DNA from: Methyloprofundus sp.
GTDB lineage: Bacteria; Pseudomonadota; Gammaproteobacteria; Methylococcales; Methylomonadaceae
DNA length: 7,001 nucleotides
Direction: 5' to 3'
NCBI GenBank assembly: GCA_013138555.1
Contig: WTCN01000262.1
Coordinates: 1 to 7,001, forward strand
Position 1 is the first letter of the stretch; every line of letters starts with the position of its first letter. Below, piece by piece: positions 1 to 6,934 of this stretch. A program made the position numbers and the translations under genes. The notes beneath the pieces were generated by a model. It was not told the DNA's origin. It did not search any database and saw nothing but the letters and a program-made list of their open reading frames with translations.

Positions 1-934
1 ATTCGTCCGTATCCCAACCCAGAATCGCGCCAGCATTGGCATCAACACTGCCCAGCATCTCCACAGAAGCCGCAAGCATCAGATCATGTGCAAAGGTATG
101 GCCTGCCAAAGTACAATGATTGGCCTCTATATTCAGCCGGAAATCATCTTGCAAATCGAACTCGCGTAAAAACCCCAGCACCGTCGCGGCATCATAATCA
201 TACTGATGCGTCATCGGCTCACCTGGTTTAGGCTCAATATACAGTGCCCCTTTAAAACCCTGTGCGCGGGCATAATCTTTCGCCATATGCAGAAAAGCCG
301 CCATTTGCTCCCGCTCCTGCTGCATATTGGTATTAATCAAAGAACTATAACCTTCCCGCCCGCCCCAAAAGGTATAACCCTGACCATTCAGCTGAATAGT
401 GGCATCAATGGCATGTCGCACCTGCGCAGCCGCATAGGCCATAACCAGTGGATCAGGATTGGTCGCAGCACCCTGCGTATAGCGTGGATGTGAAAAGAGA
501 TTTGCAGTCCCCCATAGCAGCGAACACCCCGTTGTCTTTTGTAGAGCTTCTGCATGATCCACCATGATTTGCAGCTTAGCAGCGCTCGCGGAAATATTAG
601 CGCCCTCCGGTGCAATATCCCGATCATGAAAACACCAATGGGGAACGCTGAGTTTTGCAAAAAACTCAAAGGCGGCATCCAGTGTATAGCGTGCATTATC
701 CATATCCGAGCCGGATTTATTCCAGGGACGATCATACACACCGCCACCAAATGGGTCAGCACCTGTTCCTTTCATGGTATGCCAGAAAGCAACAGCAAAC
801 TTTAGATGCGCTTGCATGGATTTACCCGCAACAACACGCTCAGCATCATAATATTTAAACGCCAGGGGGTTATCGGATTCCGGGCCTTCATATTGGATTT
901 GACTGGAAACTTCCGGGAAGTATTGAGTTGTCAT
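1..934 (-). CDS. xylA: Xylose isomerase, 3'-truncated by window edge
   Basis: Cytoplasmic enzyme that interconverts D-xylose and D-xylulose, the first step of the isomerase route of xylose use. Translating the minus strand from the ATG at 934 gives 311 codons without a stop, of roughly 440 usual for proteobacterial XylA; the rest lies before position 1. Family motifs are in order: WHT (51-53), CFHDRD (101-106, catalytic His103 and Asp106), WGTAN (141-145), WGGREGY (190-196), IEPKP (233-237, metal ligand Glu234 and Lys236), NIEANH (268-273, Glu270 and His273), SVDAN (296-300, Asp298) and WDTD (307-310, Asp308 and Asp310). All visible metal and catalytic residues are kept, so the enzyme should be active. 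The start fits family N-termini and has a good ribosome site. The stretch between DAN and GWDTD is one residue shorter than in E. coli XylA. Other xylose genes such as xylB may follow before position 1, but this cannot be seen. Confidence 0.96.
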   Translation of the reverse strand, partial: MTTQYFPEVSSQIQYEGPESDNPLAFKYYDAERVVAGKSMQAHLKFAVAFWHTMKGTGADPFGGGVYDRPWNKSGSDMDNARYTLDAAFEFFAKLSVPHWCFHDRDIAPEGANISASAAKLQIMVDHAEALQKTTGCSLLWGTANLFSHPRYTQGAATNPDPLVMAYAAAQVRHAIDATIQLNGQGYTFWGGREGYSSLINTNMQQEREQMAAFLHMAKDYARAQGFKGALYIEPKPGEPMTHQYDYDAATVLGFLREFDLQDDFRLNIEANHCTLAGHTFAHDLMLAASVEMLGSVDANAGAILGWDTDE

Positions 935-939
935 GCTAA

Positions 940-945
940 CTCCTG
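940..945 (-). promoter_or_regulatory. Ribosome binding site of xylA
   Basis: On the minus strand CAGGAG lies 5 nt before the ATG at 934, a near-consensus Shine-Dalgarno at good spacing. It fixes the xylA start, which matters because the ORF is open at the window edge. Confidence 0.85.
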
Positions 946-965
946 TATTGAAATCACATATTGAA

Positions 966-998
966 ACGGATAACATCCCTTGAAGGGATGGTATCCGT
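966..998. repeat. Long hairpin in the xylA leader
   Basis: A 15-bp inverted repeat (966-980 against 984-998) with a 3-nt loop and a single mismatch (positions 973 and 991). It lies in the 113-bp gap between the DUF218 gene and xylA, ending about 20 nt upstream of the xylA ribosome site. On the minus strand it is followed by TTTCAATATG, a poor U-tract, so it is not a convincing intrinsic terminator, although it could attenuate read-through from the gene upstream. Alternatives are a dyad operator for a sugar-responsive repressor, an mRNA-stabilising hairpin, or a dispersed palindromic repeat. The structure is seen; its role is unknown. Confidence 0.7.
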
Positions 999-1029
999 GT
1001 TGTATTTTGCTGAAAATCGATAATACAAC
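999..1029. repeat. Second inverted repeat upstream of xylA
   Basis: GTTGTATT (999-1006) is repeated in inverted form as AATACAAC (1022-1029) around a 15-nt centre. A competing smaller hairpin, ATTTT-GCTG-AAAAT, sits at 1004-1017. The element directly abuts the longer hairpin at 966-998, so almost the whole xylA upstream region is built of dyad symmetry. It may be a regulator site or alternative RNA folds. The sequence is AT-rich, so an 8-bp repeat could occur by chance. I found no convincing -35/-10 pair for xylA here. Confidence 0.4.
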
Positions 1030-1047
1030 CTTAACCACTGCGGAATA

Positions 1048-1803
1048 TCACGCCTCACCCGGATTAAATCGTTTAGGATTCCAGCCCATATGATTGTAAA
1101 AATTGTAGCGATAAAACCCCAGCCACTCATGAATAGCAAAGTCCATGACAGCAAAGTTATACCATAAGGGAATCATTGATAACTTAGCACTCATATAATC
1201 CGCCCTGACCGGAATAGTATTGATGCCAAAATACGAGAAATACGCCTCACTTCTTTGCAGATGCAGCCCTGAAGTTACCAGGATGATACTATCATATGAT
1301 TTGGTTTTAATTATATCACTTGTAAACTGGGCATTTTGCCAGGTATTCATGCTCTTAGATTCTTCTATGATGTCTGTTGCTACAATCCCTAGATCCAGCA
1401 AATAGCGTTTATACACTTCTGCTTCGGATTCACCCTGTTTAGAGGCATCCCCACCACTAACAATAATATGACAGTCAGTGGCGTTCTGAGCGCAATCATT
1501 ATATAAACGCACTGTTTCCGAGATTCTTGCGTAAGAAAAAAGAGTCGGTTCTATACCACGTGTAAGTTTCTGCGTACCAGCGCCTAAAAGCACGATGACA
1601 TTATAAGTCAACCAGTTAACTTTCGTTCTATCTGCGTAACTCTCTTGCAGCTTATCCAATAAATACCCGGGTGCTATTCCAGTGCCTATTAAAATGACTA
1701 TCAAGACAATAAAAACAAGCAAAGTATTCTTTGCCTTATTCCATCTAAGAAAATGAAAAAGAGTCGTGCAGAAGATGCTGGCAAAAATGACTAATAGGCT
1801 CAT
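1048..1803 (-). CDS. ElyC/YdcF-like DUF218 membrane protein
   Basis: A 251-residue protein of the DUF218 (YdcF/SanA/ElyC) family. Two hydrophobic segments near the N-terminus (about 2-18 and 28-45) flank a basic loop (R20, K23, K25). By the positive-inside rule this puts the main domain in the periplasm, as in ElyC. Family motifs are visible: VLLGAGT (71-77), VSGGDA (115-120) followed by GESEAEVY (124-131), MNTWQNA (152-158) and LVTSGLHLQRS (175-185, His181 and Arg184), plus HEWLG (225-229). In E. coli, ElyC and SanA affect envelope integrity; the biochemical activity of the family is poorly defined. The ATG at 1803 has AAGGA 6 nt upstream (1810-1814). It lies 92 bp downstream of the peptidase gene and 113 bp upstream of xylA, both on the same strand, with no obvious functional link to either. 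Family assignment is firm, ElyC orthology is not. Confidence 0.88.
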   Translation of the reverse strand: MSLLVIFASIFCTTLFHFLRWNKAKNTLLVFIVLIVILIGTGIAPGYLLDKLQESYADRTKVNWLTYNVIVLLGAGTQKLTRGIEPTLFSYARISETVRLYNDCAQNATDCHIIVSGGDASKQGESEAEVYKRYLLDLGIVATDIIEESKSMNTWQNAQFTSDIIKTKSYDSIILVTSGLHLQRSEAYFSYFGINTIPVRADYMSAKLSMIPLWYNFAVMDFAIHEWLGFYRYNFYNHMGWNPKRFNPGEA

Positions 1804-1852
1804 ATTTATTCCTTATCATAATCCAGGTGCATTAATGATACGGGTTTTTAAT

Positions 1853-1879
1853 CGTTCCCACGCTCCGCGCGTGGGAATG
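1853..1879. repeat. REP-like palindrome (TTCCCACGC type)
   Basis: CGTTCCCACGC (1853-1863) pairs with GCGTGGGAATG (1869-1879) around the loop TCCGC. The core 9 bp are perfect, with one wobble/mismatch further out. Sequences of this GTTCCCACGC...GCGTGGGAA form are, to my knowledge, dispersed intergenic palindromes in many gammaproteobacterial genomes. It sits in the 92-bp spacer at the end of the defence operon. It has no U-tract on the minus side (ATTAAAAACC follows), so it is not a classic terminator, although the GC-rich stem could protect the operon mRNA 3' end. Confidence 0.75.
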
Positions 1880-1895
1880 TATCTATCGATGCCCC

Positions 1896-2603
1896 CTAAA
1901 AATCAAGACTTGCACCATAATCACGTAACCAGGCCTTTCTTTCTGCATAATCAGGCATCAGCTTATCCACCTCATTCCAAAAAGCGACACTATGATCACG
2001 ATAATGAAAATGACACAGTTCATGCGCTACGATGTAATCAATTATCTTAGGTGGAGCCATCATACATTTCCAATGAAAAGCGAGCTTACCTGCCTTTGAG
2101 CAAGATGCCCACTTAAACCCATGATCTTTAACTTTTATGGCTACCGGAACAACGCCAGCCTTAGGTGCAAAATAGTTAACCCGCTCCAATAAGCGCTGCA
2201 AACCTTTTTCGGTATAGAACGCTTCTAAAGTCGCTTTAGCCGCCTGCTCACCGCCCAAATCAATCACATCCCTAGAAAGACAAAAATAACCATTTTTCAA
2301 TTTAAGTTGAGTATCTTGATTAGAAACCAGTTTCAAACGATAATTCCGCCCCAGATATAAAAATGTTTCACCATTAACCCATTCGCGGACGACATGTGCC
2401 GCATTCAGATCACGCCATTCAGCCAGGTTTTTATAAATCCACAAACGTTTGCTATCAACGACTGCATCAACTTGCTCAGCTGTAAAATGCTTAGGCGGTC
2501 TTACCGCAATAATACCGTTCCGCTCAATCACAATATCTGTTGTTTTGCGATCTGCCCCTGGCAATAATTGATAATCAATATCTCGCACACGCCGAGAAAT
2601 CAT
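1896..2603 (-). CDS. YgjP-like (DUF45/M48-type) zinc metallopeptidase
   Basis: A 235-residue soluble protein of the YgjP/DUF45 metallopeptidase family, with no signal peptide or membrane segment. The catalytic site is HELCH (194-198: zinc ligands His194 and His198, general base Glu195). It continues to DHSVAFW (203-209), where His204 is the likely third ligand. KWASCS (164-169) matches the conserved K-W-G-S-C-S block upstream of the active site. The length is typical of the family, so it looks complete and active. The ATG at 2603 overlaps the hsdR stop in ATGA, and AGGGGA (2608-2613) inside the hsdR end provides a ribosome site. Genes of this family are often found beside hsdR, but I know of no established role there. 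Processing of restriction subunits or of a phage or host protein during defence is conceivable. The substrate is unknown. Confidence 0.93.
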   Translation of the reverse strand: MISRRVRDIDYQLLPGADRKTTDIVIERNGIIAVRPPKHFTAEQVDAVVDSKRLWIYKNLAEWRDLNAAHVVREWVNGETFLYLGRNYRLKLVSNQDTQLKLKNGYFCLSRDVIDLGGEQAAKATLEAFYTEKGLQRLLERVNYFAPKAGVVPVAIKVKDHGFKWASCSKAGKLAFHWKCMMAPPKIIDYIVAHELCHFHYRDHSVAFWNEVDKLMPDYAERKAWLRDYGASLDF

Positions 2604-5600
2604 GAAATCCCCTTTAATAATTCATCATGCCTATTCTTAGCTAACTTCATAATCTCTACGGTAACACGTTCTCTATTTTGTTTTAATTCGGGGATATTTG
2701 TTAATGTTAATGCTGTTTTAATCTGGCTCCGTAGCTGTTTTTGCTTATCGGGGTTTTGCCAAAATTCAATACCACCAATCGTCTCCTGCAACACATCAAC
2801 CACTGTCTCCATCAATGTTTTCATTTTATCCTTAGCATGACTTGGTACTTCGCCTTTTTCAAAAGCCTCGTTGATAATGTGATGGTAAAAAGTGGTCGCC
2901 TCTTGACTCATTCCTGCTTCACCTTCTGTACGGCCTTCAACCACTTCAGTTCTTAATTTTTCTAATTCTTCTGCCAGTATCTCCCACTGGTCATTATATT
3001 GATCAATTAGGTTTTCGACTTTTTCAGACATACTTTTATAAAATGCAGGGTCTTCATCTTCATGTACCGTGCAATGCTTACGAATGGCATGTTCCATTTC
3101 GCTCGCCTTTGCCTCATCATTATCGCCAGCATGTTGATTAAGCTGTTCTATAAAATCATCCGCCAACAATTCAACGGGTGGAATTTTAGGATTGATACCC
3201 AAACTGATTAAATGCGCATTGATTAAATCCTTAACTTTTTCACCCGCATCACCTAAATCAAGACTGTCATCTTTATAGCGTTCTTTGACCACCCGTAAAA
3301 TATAAGCAAAACGCTTGGCTGGCACACGAAAAGGATGTGCCGCTTCATGCGGCAAAATAATATCCAGACTCATCAGAAATTTTTTCAAATAAACTTCATA
3401 ATCAGCACGTAATTTTTCATTTTTAAGCAAGCTTACCGCCTGATGAACCACTTGAGCATCCGCCTGAACATCAACTAACGCCCCTTGTACAAAAGCTTCA
3501 ACATCCTGCACCTTATGCTGCTTAAAAAGCTGTAATAAACGTTGATAACGCTCTTCCAAAATAGGCACTTCAGAAGTAATATTTTTCAAGCTTAACGCCA
3601 GTTCTTGCTGCTCATCGGTTGCCGCATAAATGCTTAATGCATCGGTTAAATGATTTGCCAAGCCAATATAGTCAACAATATACCCTCTGGTTTTCCCTTT
3701 AGCCACACGATTGGTTCTAGCAATCGCCTGTAACAAGGTATGCTCACGGATTTTTTTATCGATATACATGACTTGCTCAACAGGCGCATCAAAACCCGTT
3801 AACAACATATCGCAAACAATTAAAAACGCGATACCGGTATATTCTTTATCACTCTCTTCCAGATCAAACGGCTTACAAAAATTCTCTACCGCATTCCAGG
3901 CCTTAGCTTGCTTTCTGGCTTGAATAACAAAAGCAGCCTCATTCGTCCCACTGGAAGAAATAATGACCGCTGCCTTTAAAAACTCAATCTTCTTAATCAA
4001 ATGCTCATCAGGTTCTGGCATAACCCGTTCTTGCTCGGCTCTTTCAGTAATCGCTGTTTGTATCGCCAACTGATAACGCATAGCCGCCACTTTAGAATGA
4101 CAAACGACTTGTGCTTTAAAGCCATTGGGTAAAATATTATCAACATAATGATTGACCATATCCTTAGCAACCGCATTAATACGTTGCTCTGCCTCTAAAA
4201 TATCCCCCGTAGCCCCATATTTTTTCTTGATAGCCAGTAATTCAGCATCGCTACGGTCTTTGAATAAATCTTCAAATCCGGTTTCAAACGCATGCTTTTC
4301 ATTCAGCGCCGTATCAATAGTCTTACCTTCGTATAATATCTGCAAAGTGGTGCCATCTTTAACGGCATCCATTAAACGATAAGTATCAATATAAGCACCA
4401 AAACGTTTCCAGGTTTTCTTTTCACCGTGCCGTTCGGTAATCAATGGTGTCCCTGTATAAGCAATACGTGTGGCATTCGGAAACGCTTCAAAAATATTAT
4501 CACCTAAATCGGATCCCTGGGTACGGTGCGCCTCATCAATCATTAAAATGATCCGCTCAGAACGATTGACCACACCAAAGGTCGTTGCCGAAGGAATGGC
4601 CTGATAAGTCCCCAATGCTTCCGCTACTTTTAGCGGCAAGCTATGCTCACGTAACAGAAACTTATGCGCCATCACCATATTAATATCCGAGGTATCACTG
4701 CTTAGATGATCCCGCAACTGCCTGGAACTTTCTATCACATTAACACGGCCGCCAATCAAAACGGCTGTTTTACTGAGTTGCTCTTCCAGATCAGAGCGAT
4801 CATTAAGCAAGACAATCTTGAAATCATTTAAATCTATCGAAGTCCTTAACATTCGCGCCACAAAAATCATGGTCAACGACTTACCCGAGCCTTGAGTATG
4901 CCAAACCACACCACTACGTTCTAGCGCATTATTACCGACACGTAAGCGTTGTAATATCTTATTAGCTGCACGAAATTGCTGATAACGGCAGACCACTTTT
5001 ATACGTGGGCCACTATCAGTATCCATAAATACCGTTGAGGTACGTAAAATCTGTAATAAATTTGGCTTACTCAAGATGCCCGCAATCAACTGTTGCTGCT
5101 GATTCATCTCTTTGATAAGAGCATCATCCTCAGGCCATAAGGTTTTCCAGGCATAGAAATGCTCTTCACCCGATGTCAGCGTCCCATAATCGGCTTCTAC
5201 CCCACTACTACGCACGACCAACAGATTACTATAAAACAGACGTGCTTCACCTTCTTTTAAACCGGCTTGTAGGGTTGCTTTACGGGCATTACGGTAACGC
5301 TGCAACTGAATAAAAGCTTCGTGCATAGGATTAGCACAATTCGGCCCGCCTAATTTACACTCCACCACAATAAGAGGAATACCATTCACAAACAAAACAA
5401 TATCGGGAATGATAAATTGCTTAACACATCCCGGTGTATCAATACGGAATTGATTAATCGCATGAAACTGATTATTTTCTGGATGGGCAAAATCAATCAA
5501 TTTAACAATAGGATCTTGTTCGCCAGTCAGTTCATTCTCGTTGACTTGTGCTTTAAACAACAGCGCCTGAATCGCTTCATTCGCTTCCAGTAAAGTGCGG

Positions 5601-5851
5601 TTTGGATGACGCAGAATTTGGGTTTGTAAATCCTGACATTGATTAGCGCTTAACCAAGGCTGACCTATCTCTGTTTTATTAAGGGTACGAATAGCCTTGT
5701 TAAACACATCAGGCAACAACCATTCACGAAAATTAGCACGTAAACTAATTGTAGGATCTTGAGGAATACCCTGCCCCTGATCAATAACATCCCAGCCTTG
5801 ATTTTTTAACTGCTGTAAAAAAGGCTGTTCTACTTCCGTGTATTCAGACAT
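2600..5851 (-). CDS. hsdR: Type I restriction enzyme R subunit (motor and nuclease)
   Basis: A 1083-residue HsdR. In a complex with HsdM and HsdS it translocates unmethylated DNA using ATP and cleaves at a distance. The N-terminal PD-(D/E)xK nuclease shows Asp150 and E164-C-K166, followed by the RecB-like QxxxY (Gln182, Tyr186); the spacing matches that reported for EcoR124I. The SF2 motor follows: Walker A HTQGSGKS (318-325), motif Ia around LLNDRSDLEEQL (348-359), DEAH (439-442), TGTP (466-469), motif V LLTGFDAP (683-690) and motif VI QAIARTNR (708-715). The C-terminal part (about 800-1083) is helical, rich in charged residues, and resembles the HsdR C-terminal domain DUF3387. Every catalytic motif is intact, so it is probably functional. 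The ATG at 5851 has AAGGA 6 nt upstream. It lies 9 nt after darG and overlaps the peptidase by 4 nt. HsdM and HsdS are not in the window. Confidence 0.97.
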   Translation of the reverse strand: MSEYTEVEQPFLQQLKNQGWDVIDQGQGIPQDPTISLRANFREWLLPDVFNKAIRTLNKTEIGQPWLSANQCQDLQTQILRHPNRTLLEANEAIQALLFKAQVNENELTGEQDPIVKLIDFAHPENNQFHAINQFRIDTPGCVKQFIIPDIVLFVNGIPLIVVECKLGGPNCANPMHEAFIQLQRYRNARKATLQAGLKEGEARLFYSNLLVVRSSGVEADYGTLTSGEEHFYAWKTLWPEDDALIKEMNQQQQLIAGILSKPNLLQILRTSTVFMDTDSGPRIKVVCRYQQFRAANKILQRLRVGNNALERSGVVWHTQGSGKSLTMIFVARMLRTSIDLNDFKIVLLNDRSDLEEQLSKTAVLIGGRVNVIESSRQLRDHLSSDTSDINMVMAHKFLLREHSLPLKVAEALGTYQAIPSATTFGVVNRSERIILMIDEAHRTQGSDLGDNIFEAFPNATRIAYTGTPLITERHGEKKTWKRFGAYIDTYRLMDAVKDGTTLQILYEGKTIDTALNEKHAFETGFEDLFKDRSDAELLAIKKKYGATGDILEAEQRINAVAKDMVNHYVDNILPNGFKAQVVCHSKVAAMRYQLAIQTAITERAEQERVMPEPDEHLIKKIEFLKAAVIISSSGTNEAAFVIQARKQAKAWNAVENFCKPFDLEESDKEYTGIAFLIVCDMLLTGFDAPVEQVMYIDKKIREHTLLQAIARTNRVAKGKTRGYIVDYIGLANHLTDALSIYAATDEQQELALSLKNITSEVPILEERYQRLLQLFKQHKVQDVEAFVQGALVDVQADAQVVHQAVSLLKNEKLRADYEVYLKKFLMSLDIILPHEAAHPFRVPAKRFAYILRVVKERYKDDSLDLGDAGEKVKDLINAHLISLGINPKIPPVELLADDFIEQLNQHAGDNDEAKASEMEHAIRKHCTVHEDEDPAFYKSMSEKVENLIDQYNDQWEILAEELEKLRTEVVEGRTEGEAGMSQEATTFYHHIINEAFEKGEVPSHAKDKMKTLMETVVDVLQETIGGIEFWQNPDKQKQLRSQIKTALTLTNIPELKQNRERVTVEIMKLAKNRHDELLKGIS
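2608..2613 (-). promoter_or_regulatory. Ribosome binding site of the peptidase, inside hsdR
   Basis: AGGGGA on the minus strand, 4 nt before the ATG at 2603, lies within the last codons of hsdR. With the ATGA stop/start overlap it indicates that the peptidase is translated by ribosomes finishing hsdR or reloading at once. Confidence 0.75.
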
Positions 5852-5857
5852 AACGAT

Positions 5858-5862
5858 TCCTT
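5858..5862 (-). promoter_or_regulatory. hsdR ribosome binding site overlapping the darG stop
   Basis: On the minus strand the string TAAGGA contains both the TAA stop of darG (5861-5863) and the AAGGA Shine-Dalgarno of hsdR, 6 nt before the ATG at 5851. This supports coupled translation of antitoxin and restriction subunit. Confidence 0.8.
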
Positions 5863-6934
5863 ACCCAATCGGACAAATGGCCAAGCGCTCCAAGGCAAAA
5901 CCCAGCAAACGATCATCAAACAATTTTAATTTACGCTGAGCAGCAACATTGCCGCCTGGCCATTGCTGTAGACCATGCTTTATACTCGCAAGCGTAGCCT
6001 CACAGCCTTCTTTATAAATCAACCAATCAACGGTGGCCAATAGCTCCATCCCTAAGGGTGATTCAAAGCCATCAATTAATGTAGCAGTGGCCTGTAATGC
6101 ATCTTGATAATCTTTCGCCTCAGCCCCCTTTAAATAGTTCTGGACTACCTCTTTCTTCTCATCATCAAAGCGAATCACATCCAAAGGCTCCGTATCAGCG
6201 ATACGTTTTTCACAATGCAAATAACTGCCATCCATCGCATTTAATAAATGTTCCAGACGATTAGTATAAGGACCAAATCTATTGGCAGAAAACTTTAGCT
6301 TTAATGGATTATCAGCTGCCATTTTCTCTATATAACGCTCTAAAAACCAGGCCAGTTTCTGTACTTCTAATAATGAACATTCAAGCCCTAATACCGAATA
6401 ACGACGTACTAATTCAGCAATCAAGGCGCGTGCCGGGGTTAATTTTTTAACATCCTGTTTTTTTGCTACATTTTGATAAGTTTCGGTAGGTTCATAAATC
6501 ACAATATCCACAGCGTCCAAATCGGCCAACACCGTTTCTATCATTTGTTTAACGGGTTTCCAATCTAAGCCACCATTACCGCAGCCCAAAGGCGGTATGG
6601 CAATAGACTGAATATTGTGCTCGATAATCACATCATGTAAATCACGCAAGCCCTCAAGCACCCACTCTGGTTTGGTCGGGTTACGCCAATGTTGTTTGGT
6701 AGGAAAGTTAATAATCCATTTAGAGCCAAATAAATCCTGACGCTCAGTGACAAACATCTTTCCAGTAGCCAGCTCACCCGACTTACAGCTTGCGGCATAA
6801 CGTTTGAAATTATCAGGAAATGCCTCTTTAAACATCAAAGCAATCCCTTTCCCCATCACACCAACCGTATTGACAGTATTAACCAGTGCATCAACTTCAG
6901 CTTCTAGTAAATTGCCTTGTGTATAACGAATCAT
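5861..6934 (-). CDS. darG: DarG-type macrodomain antitoxin (DNA ADP-ribosyl glycohydrolase)
   Basis: A 357-residue antitoxin of the DarTG family. Known DarG proteins remove ADP-ribose from thymidine in DNA through an N-terminal macrodomain and also block DarT physically with the C-terminal domain. Here the macrodomain spans about 1-155. It shows QGNLL (6-10), DALVNTVNT with VMGKG (15-30), NFPTK ending at Lys80 (the position of the catalytic lysine described in Thermus DarG), and PLGCGNGGLDW (115-125). After a lysine-rich linker (158-164) the C-terminal domain (about 165-357) carries VQKLAWFLERY (191-201) and FSANRFGPYTNRLEHLL (215-231). The length is normal for the family and no key residue is missing. 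The ATG at 6934 directly follows the TAA of the upstream gene, with no clear Shine-Dalgarno. Translation probably depends on termination-reinitiation from the toxin gene. hsdR follows after 9 nt. Confidence 0.93.
   Translation of the reverse strand: MIRYTQGNLLEAEVDALVNTVNTVGVMGKGIALMFKEAFPDNFKRYAASCKSGELATGKMFVTERQDLFGSKWIINFPTKQHWRNPTKPEWVLEGLRDLHDVIIEHNIQSIAIPPLGCGNGGLDWKPVKQMIETVLADLDAVDIVIYEPTETYQNVAKKQDVKKLTPARALIAELVRRYSVLGLECSLLEVQKLAWFLERYIEKMAADNPLKLKFSANRFGPYTNRLEHLLNAMDGSYLHCEKRIADTEPLDVIRFDDEKKEVVQNYLKGAEAKDYQDALQATATLIDGFESPLGMELLATVDWLIYKEGCEATLASIKHGLQQWPGGNVAAQRKLKLFDDRLLGFALERLAICPIG

Noticed and set aside
206..858. Several plus-strand and alternate minus-strand ORFs (67 to 124 codons)
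   Set aside because: They overlap the well-supported xylA frame, have no recognisable domains and are shadow frames of it.
966..998. Intrinsic terminator for the DUF218 gene
   Set aside because: The stem is strong but only a TTTCAATATG tail follows on the minus strand, and xylA starts very soon after. It is kept as a hairpin of unknown role.
954..1154. A 66-codon hydrophobic minus-strand ORF over the end of the DUF218 gene
   Set aside because: It needs a TTG start with no ribosome site, overlaps the real gene in another frame and runs into the hairpin. Its hydrophobicity follows from the codons of the overlapping frame.
1816..1822. TATGAT as a -10 box for the DUF218 gene
   Set aside because: It sits almost on the ribosome site with no leader left and no TTGACA-like element about 17 nt upstream.
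2568..2956. Two plus-strand ORFs (90 and 71 codons) antisense to the hsdR 3' end
   Set aside because: Cysteine/phenylalanine-rich composition expected from the antisense of lysine- and glutamate-rich HsdR; no ribosome site or known domain.
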